Assembly (NCBI GenBank): GCA_022818135.1
Contig: JAFMSR010000014.1
Location: forward strand, 34,839,433 to 34,903,432
Origin: Saxidomus purpurata
Lineage: Eukaryota > Mollusca > Bivalvia > Venerida > Veneridae
Direction of reading: 5' to 3'
DNA: 64,000 nt
A model generated the notes under the pieces. The model was not told where the DNA came from and searched no databases. It was given only the letters and a program-made list of their open reading frames with translations. Both the position numbers and the translations under genes were made by a program. Numbering within the stretch: position 1 is the first letter of the stretch; the number at the start of each line of letters is the position of its first letter. Shown piece by piece: positions 12,401 through 24,400 of the stretch.

Positions 12401-15400
12401 TTAATATGGGTCACCTGGGGTCAAAAACTAGGTCACACAGCCCAAATATGGAAAAACCTTGTTAACACTCTAGAGGTAACATTTTCAGCCCAAATATCCT
12501 GGAAATTTGTCGGAAAGGTTGTTCCGATGATTTCTAGCTCAAGTTCGAATATGGGTCATCTGGGGTCAAAAACTAGGTCACAGAGCCTGAATATGGAAAA
12601 ACCTTGTTAACACTCTAGAGGTAACATTTTCAGCCCAAATATCCTGGAAATATGTCAGAAAGGTTGTTTCGATGATTTCTAGCCCAAGTTCGAATATGGG
12701 TCATCTGGGGTCAAAAACTAGGTCACAGAGCCCAAATATGGAAAAACCTTGTTAACACTCGAGAGGTAACATTTTCAGCCCAAATATCCTGGAAATTTGT
12801 CAGAAAGATTGTTAAGATGATTTCTAGCTCAAGTTCGAATATGGGTCATCTGGGGTCAAAAACCAGGTCACAGAGCCCAAATGTGGAAAAACCTTGTTAA
12901 CACTCTAGAGGTAACATTTTCAGCCCAAATGTCCTGGAAATATGTCAGAAAGGTTGTTTCTAGCAACTTTGTTAAAAGCAGTTGTACTCGGGTGAGCGAT
13001 AAAGGGCCATCATGGCCCTCTTGTTTCCTATCTTATTTTCATCAAACTTTGGTCAAATATTCACCTTATTATGACAATAAATAGAATCTTGGTTTCAGCA
13101 TCAATGTCACAATTAAGGTTAAGTCTTTAATTAGGTGTCAACTCTTTATTCTGTAAGAAGAATTCTGCAAACATGGGTCACATGTTTCACTAATTAGATG
13201 AAAATGTGTCTGTCATATTGGTTCCATTTCAAGGTCACACCTGTGTCAATTTCAATAATCTATTAGTTTGGATAAACTAGATCTAGCCCATCCTCGCCAT
13301 TTCTTGTTTTATGACTGACTACCGTAAATGTACTTTATATGGCGCAATATTTATTTGGAGACAGAAATATGGAACTCCTGAATGGTTGTACAGTATGGCA
13401 TATATTAGTAAAGAAAGAACAAGTGCTATATTATTTCAATTTAAAATGTTTGAAATCAGCAACATTTAACAAGTAGACCTAAGTGTATTAACAAACAGTT
13501 TGACGAGTTCATAAAGTCGCTTTTCACACATCTCATATAGCCTATATATTGTGAAAAAAATCCCCGATAATTACGAGTAATCACGCAGATGCCCTATGGA
13601 ATTTGCATCTATTTTAATTATATGTGTTATCATCCTTGTTTGTGCTCAGTGTTTTGACAAAAGTATACTAGTTTTTTTTAGCTCACCTGAGCTGGCTCAG
13701 GGTGAGCTTTAGGATCGATGAATGTACGTTGTCCATCCACACTTAGTTCATTAACACTCTAGTGGTCACGTTTTTGCCTCAATTGTCATGAAACTTGGTC
13801 AGGATGTTTGTCCCAGTAATTACTCGGACGAGTTCGAATATGGGTCATCTCGGATGAAAAACTAGGTCACATGACCCAAAAATAGAAAAATCTTGTTAAG
13901 GCTCTAGAGGCTACTGTTTCAGTCCAAATATCCTGGCAATTTGTCAGAAAGGTTGTTTGGTTGATTTCTAGCTCAAGTTTTAATATGGGTCACCTGGGGT
14001 CAAAAACTAGATGATTTCTAGCTCAAGTTCGAATATGGGTCATCTGGGGTCAAAAACTAGGTTACACAGCCTGAATATGGAAAAACCTTGTTAACACTCT
14101 AGAGGTAACATTTTTAGCCCAAATATCCTGGAAATTTGTCATAAAGGTTGTTTCGATGATTTCTAGCTCAAGTTCGAATATGGGTCATCTGGGGTCAAAA
14201 ACTAGGTCACACAGCCCAAATATGATAAAAAACCTTGTTAACACTCTAGAGGTAACATTTTCAGCCCAAATATCCTGGAAATTTGTCGGAAAGGTTGTTT
14301 TGATGATTTCTAGCTCAAGTTCGAATATGGGTCATCTGGGGTCAAAAACTAGGTCACAGAGCCCAAATGTGGAAAAACCTTGTTAACACTCTAGAGGTTA
14401 CATTTTCAGCCCAAATATCCTGGAAATTTGTCAGAAAGGTTGTTTCTATGATTTCTAGCTCAAGTTTCAATATGAGTCATCTGGGGTCAAAAACTAGGTC
14501 ACAGAGCCCAAATATGGAAAAGCCTTGTTAACACTCTAGAGGTAACATTTTCAGCCCAAATATCCTGGAAATTTGTCAGAAAGGTTGTTTCTATGATTTC
14601 TAGCTCAAGTTCGAATATGGGTCATCTTGGGTCAAAAACTAGGTCAGAGAGCCCAAATATGGAAAAACCTTGTTAAAACTCTAGAGGTTACATTTTCAGC
14701 CCAAATGTCCTGGAAATTTGTCAGAAAGGTTGTTTCGATGATTTCTAGCAACTTTGTTAAAAGCAGTTGTACTCGGGTGAGCGATAAAGGGCCATCATGG
14801 CCCTCTTGTTTATTTTTCAAACATACGGCATCAAAATATTTATTTGAGGATAAATTGACATTATAAACAAAGAAATCATGAATGCTGCAAAGTTAAAATC
14901 TTTTTCAATATGGGAAATAAAATCATAGAGTATGTCACAATCATTTTTCCAAGTTGTCTTATATTAGGGTAAACATGAATTAGCGGGGCTTAAATCAGCG
15001 CTAATTGTGATAAAATTAGGAATTGGCTAATAAAAGTAAATTTACTGTACAAATTTATGTTCAAAATCATTTTGCTCTGCATTGTTAATGTTGGGTGTAA
15101 AATTTTATATGAATTTTGAACATTTATGCCAAAAAAGTTGTGCCATTTTGAATTATCAAGTCTTCCTGTCTGCCCGTCTGCTTCCCTTTTCTCACAGTAG
15201 GAGGCTTCATTCTTCTGTTTGTCTGCCTGCCAGTGGGTTGTTTGCAGTTGCTGTGGTTGATGGTGCTTGGGAATTTTCATTTATTTTTAACAATTAATAT
15301 TAAATATAGATCACCTGAAAATGAATTACGTATACTAAGAGTGCAATCTTGATTAAACTTGTCAGTGGTTGTATTAAAGGTACATGTATATTTGTGAAAA

Positions 15401-18400
15401 AACAGGAAAATAAGTCTCTTGATGAACTCGTAAGTGCAAATTCCAGAGCCTGTTTAGTGAGGTTTGTCCAAACTGTACCAGAATTTGTTAGAAAATTAAT
15501 ATCTGCAGAAAATGAAAATTATTATTCAAATCTTTTCCCTTGATTTTCTTCATACTATATAAGAAGTTTTCTGTATATGTCTTGGTAACTTGCCAAGGTG
15601 AGTGTTTCGTATCACCTAATGTATTCTTGTACTTTCTTTTGTATATTTATATATTAAATTTACAAAATTTACATTTACTTCTTGAAGTAGAAACAAACAC
15701 ATGACAGTCAAATAAAATTTGGTTTGTAAATTAGATTGTTGTTATAAAGTATCTTACATTATATGACTGATTTATTATTTCAAGAATGGTATTATAGACT
15801 ATATAAAAAAAGTCTGTCTAGTCCCACTTTGGGACCTCAACTTGACCTACGCTGAAAAACTTAAATGTTTCTCGTAAATCAAATAATTGATGTGATTTGC
15901 ATAGGCTCTATGGGGAAAAAACCCAAAGAACAGGTCTAGAGATATTGTTGTTCTACTTGGTAAAACACTAAATTTAAGCAAATATACTGGAAAAAAGGCT
16001 GAGCTGTCGAGGTCTCAAAAATTAGATTGGACAGACAGTACAGTCCAACCTCCCCGAATGACACCCCCTTAGAGCAACAACCTCCCTATAAAGACATATT
16101 TTCTTTCCCATTGAGTCAATTACTTAAGGAAGCGACCTCTCCAAAACAAACACATTTTTGTGTTCCCAAAGGTTTCCGCTCTTGAGAGGTTACACTGTAT
16201 TCTGGATTGTGAAACTGATTCATACAGCTTAGATTATTTGCTTTAAAGACTTACACCAACTGGAAAATCAATCTTGTACAGAGAGAGGCAATGTGTAAAT
16301 TGATGTGTCTTGCCTAACGACACTTCCACCATGGCACTGGTGGGAATCGAGCCCTGAACCAGCAATTTTGAAGAAGGCTACCATTACACTCACACAGCTA
16401 CAATGGTTGTGTTCAGTTAATCAGTAATACCTGAAGTTATATTACCCCCTTCAAATTATGGTGAAGAACGTAGCTTAAAGCACAGTAGATACTTTGAAAA
16501 CATTGTAAGAAATGAGTAAACATTGAATTATTTTCTCTTATTAACAGAATATGATATGAATGAAAATAAACCTGACAAAAAGGGTGAATAATCAAAAAAG
16601 ATTTTTATAGATTGCCTGTATATTTAATGGGAAGAAACTGTTATGCAGATTCATATTATGTTGTTAACCAATGGCAACATTCATTATTCTAGGAGTATAA
16701 AACTATAATTCAATGATTTTATGTCTTCCTTAAACTTTGATGGTCTCTTTAAATGGTTATAATATTTTAAAGGATTTTACACATTTTTGGAATGTTATTA
16801 ATTAATTATTTAAAAGTTGTTTACAGTTGCATTAATGTATTTCCTTCCATAAGTTTGTTTCTGGGAAATTGTAACATTGCACTGCTCTAGGAAATCTGAT
16901 AGTAACTATTTGCTGATGCAGTGACTCAGTCATTTCTAAGATGTTTGGGTAAACATGTTTCGTGGAAATTCATAACAAAATACCCGTATAAGCTGATGTA
17001 CCGTATTTCCCCGCCTATAAGGCGATCCGCTTATAAGACGACCCCCCTACTTTGCCATGGAAATTGTGTGGTTTTGAATAGACTCATTTATAAGACGAGG
17101 CAATTTTTTTAATGACCCAGTTACTTTATTTTCTTCAAGTTCGTATGATTTCTAAGCTAATAAGTAAATTTTTTAATCGCCGATTTTTTTGAGTATTATA
17201 AACCAATCTGTGTATTGTCAATTCGGATATTGATTTTTTTTGACACTGAAAAGATAATTGCGTAAATATGTGCCATTGGCTAATTAATCAATTATGAAAA
17301 CATATGACAGCTTGTATATAATTATTAAGAGTGCCGAGGATCCCCCAAAGTAGCGACAATTACGTCGTAGTTTAAAGACAAAAAAGGATCGAGATGGCAA
17401 TAAAGTCAATAAAAAATTATTTTTTCATTCCCATTGTTACAATTTCTTGGGAGTTATCACAAAATGTTTGCAAAAACTAAGCAAACTTTCGTATTTATAA
17501 TTAAAAGTTGACAAAACAACCGCGCGACGAATTTTACAAAAAAGACTTTAGGCCTTTTGTCTAAGCCTCTCGCTCCTTAACAACGACGTAATTGCCGCTA
17601 ATTTGGGGTATCCTGGGCACTCTTACTAATTATACACAAGCTGCCAGATGTTTTCATAAATTGATTAATCAGCCGATGACACGTATTTACCGGACGCAAT
17701 TATCGTCTCAAAGTGTCAACAAAAATCAATATCCGAATTAACAATACACAGACTAGACTGATTATCGTTTTTTTTTGCAATAAACGCTGTGTAAACGCTT
17801 GATTCAGATATCAATTTTAGGCCGCTTATATCATACCGGAAAAAAACAAATATGACTGCACCACTTATTTTCGCAAAGTTTACCTTCAGATTCTTTAAAT
17901 AAATGCAAATGGCGACATTTGCGATCGACAGCGGAGGTGAGTTAACACAATAACGTAATTCGCCAATGTACGGTACCGGTAATTGTTCGACTGTCGTCTG
18001 CACATAGACACTCGCGGGACGACATTCGGTATTGCCGATTTCATCACAAATGTATGTAGGATTGATTTTTATTTTTGGTTGATTCTCGTGGCCTCGCTTA
18101 TAAGACGAGGACCCCACTTTGAGGTAAAAATCGGGACTTTATTTCCTCGTCTTATAAGCGGGGAAATACGGTAAGCTGAAGTAGGTCATAAAAGTGTTAA
18201 TAGTTAAAATAGCTGTGGTTATTTCAAGGCTGTTTCAGGTGATTGTCATCATTTAAAGTGGTATAATGAAGAAATGTCAGACTGACATCATCAGTAAACT
18301 CTTGTATTGTAACAAAAATACCTTTACAGGAATAATCTCGAATTTCTTTGAAATTTGTAAATGAGAAAAATTGTTCAGACTTCTTTTATTTGTAAGTCAG

Positions 18401-21400
18401 TTATTCAGATCCTAGTTTCACCTATATTTTTAAGCATTACAAGGTGACTTTATGTCTGAATAAATTCTCTAATAATTGTTATTTTTAGCTCACCTAAGCA
18501 CAAAGTGCTCAAGGTGAGCTATTGTCATCACCTGTGTCTGTCTTCTATCTGTTTATCTGTCGTCTGTTCACACTTAACCTTGTTTATGCAATAGAGCCTG
18601 CATTTTTTTATGGATCTTCATGAAATTTGGTCTGAATATTAACTGCCTTGATGTAATCTAGATTGAGTTTGAATATGAGTCATCTTGGGTAAAAAACAAG
18701 GTCACTTGGTCAAATCATAGAAAAACCTTAAGTATGCAATAGAGGTTGCGTTTTTTATTGGATCTTCATGAAACTTGGCCAGAATGACTGTCTTGGTGAA
18801 ATCTCAGTTGAGTTGAATGTGGGTCGTATGGGGTAAAATAACTAGGTCACTCAGTCAAATCATAGAAAAACTTTGTGTATGCAGTAGAGGTTGCATTTTT
18901 CATTGAATCTTCATGAAACTTGGTTAGAATGACAGCTTTGATAAATTCTAGATCGAGTTGGATTATGGATTATCTGATGTCAAAAACTAGGTAACGGGGT
19001 CAAATCACAGAAAACCCTTGTGTATGCAATAGAGGCTGCATTTTTTCATCAAATCTTCATGAAATTTGGTCAGAATGATTATCTTGATGATATTTTGATA
19101 GAGTTTGAATATGGATCATCCGTTGTCAAAAACTAGGTCATGGGTCAAATCATAGGAAAAGATTGTGTACACAATACAGGTAACATTTTTCATTGGATCT
19201 TCATGAATCTTGGTCAGTATTATTATCTTAGTGAAATTTAGGTTGAGATTGCATATAGGTCATCTGAGGTCAAACAGTAGGTCAGCCAGTTAGAAACCTT
19301 GTGAATGTCGTACAGGTGACATTTACAACCAATCTTCATTAAAATTGGTCGGAATTTTTATGCGAATCACCTGGGATTTAAAACTAAGTCACCAGGTCAA
19401 TTCCAAGGAAAACCTTGATGGTACTGTAGAAGTCACATTTTATAGCCAATTGTCTTGTAAGTTAGTCAGAAGGTTTGTCTTGTCAAGGTGAAACAGAATG
19501 TCTGTGTTTATGATATATAGTTTGGGGCTGAAGTCACATATGGTCATAAGTAGGTCTCAGGTGAGCGATATTGTTGTAAAGTAACTGTCATGAAAGGTCA
19601 CTTTTATAGCATCATGCAAGTTTTGTTTAACAAGAATGTAGTATTAGACGTGTTCAAATAACAATGATAACATAGATTTATAAAAGCCCTTGTATTAAAA
19701 TACATGGTATTTATTGTGTATTTGTCTGTTATAAAAGAGTTGGTGTTGAAAATATTGTTATAATTTGGTCAGTTTCTAAGAGACAACTCTCCAGTTTAAT
19801 TCAGAGAGATTTTTGTTTTGTTTCTTTAAACTAACAACTGTACTAAATCATTGTGTATATATAGGAACAACTTGAGAGTAAGATAGAGAGTGGTCGACTG
19901 TCAACAAATGTGGCGGACCAGATCATTCAGCAGCACTACAACCAGGTAGAACATGTCAACGACAAGATACAGTCAAATAGAGAAAGGCAGGAACAGATGA
20001 TCAATGAAAGAATACAAGCAAAGAAATTTGCTAAACAAAGGTAATGAGCGTATCAAGGTGAACACTTAAATAGGTCGAACTTCAACAGCATAAAAAAGGA
20101 GTGCCCTTTTGAGCCACCGTGGGCCACCCCTTATTGATTCGATTTTGTAAGTTACACATATTTAACCTCAAAACTGACAAAATTCTTCTAGAGTGGCCAA
20201 AATACACTCTAAATCCCTATGTTCTAGGGTGCAGCTTATTTCAATTTCAAGTTGTTATGCCCCCCTTCAAAGAAGGAGGGGTATATTGTTTTGCAGATGT
20301 CGGTCAGTCTGTCTGTCCGTCTACTAATTAGTTTCCAGATGATAACTCCAGAATGCTTGGGCCTAGGATCTTGAAACTTTATGTGGAGGTTGGTCATGAC
20401 TGGCAGATGACGCCTATTGATTTTTATGTCAGTAGGTCAAAGGTCAAAGTCATAGTGACCCGGAATAGTAAAACAGTTTCAGTACGAAACTCGAGAACAC
20501 TTTGGCTAAGCATCTTGAAACTTAATGTGGAGGTTGATCATGACCAGCAGATGACCCATATCGATTTTGAGGTCAAAGGTCAAGGTCACAGTGACCCGGA
20601 ATAGTAAAACGGTTTCCAGATGATAACTCAAAATTCTCCGGCCTAGCCTCTTGAAACTTGATGTGGAGGTTGATCATGACCAGCAGATGAGCCCTATTGG
20701 TTTAAGGACAGTAAGTCAAAGGTCACCGAGACCTTTAATATTGAAATAGTTTCTGAGTCATTAAGTCAAGAACCATTGGGCATACATTTTTAACTCAACT
20801 TCTTGAAGAAAAGGGGAGCTATCCTACTCGCCTCGATGTTGGTGTTGGTGTCACACCTTGGTTGCCGTAGTTTTTTGTACCAGCCCACTTTATTTCTAAA
20901 TCATTGCTTCGAAACCTACCATACTTGTTAACCACCATAACCACTATCAACTGACAAGAGTACATAACTCTGTCAAGGTTTTTGTCAGAATTATGGCTCT
21001 TTTTCGACCTCAAATGTGCATTGAGCTTGGTTAAGTTTTGCACTACCCACTTTATTTCAAAACCATTATAGATATTGTTCTGAAACTTACCATACATAAT
21101 TACCATCATTACCTCCATCCACAGACAAGAGTACAAAACTCTGTGAAGCTTTTTTGACTTAGACAATACAAATGAATATGGGAAAAATCCACTTATTGAC
21201 TTAACCCTTTGAGATATTGCTTTGAAACATGGAATATTTGTATGCATCTTTACCCCTATCTGTAGGCAAGATAAGGTAACTCTGTCAAGGATTAAAAAAA
21301 AATTAGGCCCTCTTTATTAACTTTTTCGAATGAGTCCACTTTTTGACTGAACTGTTTGAGATATTACTTTGAAAGTTGGAATACTTGTCTACCATCATGA

Positions 21401-24400
21401 TCCCCAAATGTAGGCAGGAGAAGGTAACTCTGTCAAGGATTTCATTTGCATTATGGCCCTTTTTGACTTAAGAACTTAATTAAATGTTTCATTCACACTT
21501 GTTGGGTGGTTGGGGGTGCATACATGTTTTACAAACATCTCTTGTTTTGTGTAAAAGCAGTAGCTCGAAAAACACTTACACCCCTCTATTTAAGTCATGG
21601 AAAACACGCATTAAAAAGATTTTTATGACAGATGATCGAAAGTCGGTTATGTAATTTTAACTTTCTTGGAAATAAGGTTATCGGTACGTCAAGAAATTGT
21701 TAAAGTATTCAGTGGGGATGGTAGATATTGCTTTGTAATTATGTCTAACAATTTTAATTAGTTGAAGGAGAAAGAATTGGTTAATTAGATACAGAGTCAG
21801 CAGGGCCAGACTACCTATAATTATGGTGTTTGCGTGGGAATTTATATCCTGTGTTATGGATGATCGAATATTGTTGACAAAATCAGTTTAACATTGATTT
21901 GACTCACTCTCCCTGTTCTTTTCAATCCTGCAGTCTACTTGTTAGTCCCTTCCTTCAGAATTTTGTACTGTTAACATGAAATTGTGCATGCAGTTAATAC
22001 TTTGCTAGTTGTGTTTGGGTTAAGCAGCCACTTGCCATAGACAGCCAGTATTGCCATACAGGACCACCTGTATAAAGCTGTCACATTGTCATACAGGAAC
22101 ACCCTGTATAAAAACCTATCACCTGTAGTATTTGCTTCTGTCATTTTCTTTGATGACTGCTTAATACAGGTAAATCTGTATATGTCAGATAAAACTTGCA
22201 GATGTTTGAGTACAGTGTACAGTCAAACCTGTCTATTGCAGCCAGTCAAAGGATGTATTCAAAGTTGCCAATTACAGTAGGTTGATCCTTGATACAAAAA
22301 TATGTACTGGGATGGAAATTGATCAAGAAGTATACATCTATAGTGGCTGTTTAAGACAGGTGGTTGCTTATTGAGTTGACCACTAACGCAAGTGCACCTG
22401 TATAACAGAAGCAGGCATGTCCTTACTGAGTCACTGCATTGTTCAAGGTTATAGTTTTATTTGCATGTTTATGTTTTAAATAGATACTTCTAATTACTAC
22501 AAAACCTTTCTGGTTCAGAAATGGTAGTACTGCATCAGAATGATTGTAAGTCCAGTGAACAAACAGTGAACATGTTATACGTATATTTCAGAGAACTTGA
22601 AGACGAGATTAAGAAAGAGAAACAAGAAATGATGTTTGCCAGGAGGCAGGCAGGAGCTGGGTAAGTTCTGTATAGTATTGTGACACATGATGTCACTTCC
22701 ATGTGACACATGATGTCACTTCCATCATGTGATCTCATGTAGTAAATGAAAGTTACTTTTTTTTTAGACATGCCCCCATAGACAAATAATTGAGAGCCCT
22801 GACTTGAAGCCACTTAAATGCTCACTGATTGATGGTAGAGGGATTAAGCCCCACTACTGATCTGACTGTTTTTGTGAGAGACTTGGCAATGGGAGTCTAG
22901 TACTGGTTCTTCCCAGAATGCATCCCACCGGTAATTAACTGAACTACTTTGGATATAAGCAATAAACTGCATATTGAAGTCCAGCTGTGCTTGGTTCAGA
23001 TTACCTGTTTGTGTATGAAAGGGCTACTTCAAGGTTTTGAAAATGTGTAACAATGTTTTAACAGAACAGCTGTTTCAGAACAGATTTGTTTTAAGAAAGA
23101 GAAAGTTGAAATGACATGTTAATATTGAATTCTTTACAGAGTTAGAAGGAAAAGCATTGGACTCAGGTAATCTAGTGACATGTAATATGTCAGTTATACA
23201 CCAACTGAGTACAAAACAGTTAACAGTTTAAGTACGTTGCTGCAAGATACAATGCTTATATAATTTAGAAACTAACGGAATTCTTGAACCATACAGTTTT
23301 AGATTAATTAGTTGTAGACATTATAACATTACATGCACAAATATAAGTTAAGAATTTTTTTGACTGCATCGTAACCCTACACACACACTTGTATATATAT
23401 TTGAGCCCTCTGTAAAACAGACATGGCAGAAGTATATGGCAGTTATACATGATACCTAATTAAGAAAAAAGTCAAAATCATAGCTCCAGCCAAGTGCCAT
23501 CTTTCCTTGATAACAAAATTGAGGGTTCATTATTAAACACCAAACAGTGTGAAGTCCTTCTATACTATATATTTAATTCTATTCTATTTAGTTTAATCTT
23601 AAATATCAGTTACAGCCAATGCTGTACATTTATTTTACTGTGCTAAATACCCGAACTGGGGACACTAAGTATCATTAAAATATTTGACAAACGGAGAAAA
23701 GTTGAGTTAAATGAATTGCCACTGGAGTATGACTTTCGTTCAGAATTAACAGAATTCCGTAGATGTTTAAAAAGGAGGGGGCATTTTATTACACCATTTA
23801 CAGTAACTTATATATAAGCTTGTGCTTTACAGTAATCATTTAGGCTTTGAGACATACATGGTGATTTTGCACAAACAACAGTCATATCTATCAGAAAATC
23901 TCAGGATAAACTGAAGGGCACTTCTGACTTGATAGAGTGTTTCAGCTGGGTTTGAAAAGTTGATGACAAGCCTTAATATTGTAATTAGATCACTTGAAAA
24001 TAGAATGACTGCATTCCAGGATGCCAACTTTGACGTGTTATTAGAAACAAGAATATGTAGGATACTTCAACATGCAGATTATGTGCAGTTTGACAAACAA
24101 CTGTGTTTTTTCACTTCACTTGTTATGATAAAATCCTTGAAACTGATACTTCAGTATGCCTGTGTTATAATACTCTGTAAATAAACTTGCACATTAACAA
24201 CATTCATTTGTATATGGCTGGTTTTGTGAGATATTTAAGTACGTCTCATACAGTTAAACCTCACTTAAGCAGCCAACTAAGCAGCAAAATGCACCAAAAG
24301 TGGCCATTTAAAAGAGATGGCTGTTATATACAGGTGTATATATCATAAAGTGACCAAATGTGATACATCAATATTGACTGTTTAAGATAGGTGGCTGCTT

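Noticed and set aside
15811..16037. Additional MITE beside the 16041-16197 element
   Set aside because: GTCTGTCTAGTCCCACTTTG and an inverted GAGGTCTCAAAAATTAGATT, GGACAGAC pair loosely, but mismatches are many and no target duplication is clear.
17716..18117. 133-residue minus-strand open frame
   Set aside because: It lies across the foldback and end of a non-coding TIR element, has no recognisable motif and no splice context.
20819..21247. 142-residue minus-strand open frame
   Set aside because: Coincides with a dispersed repeat; the tandem phrases make it open by chance.
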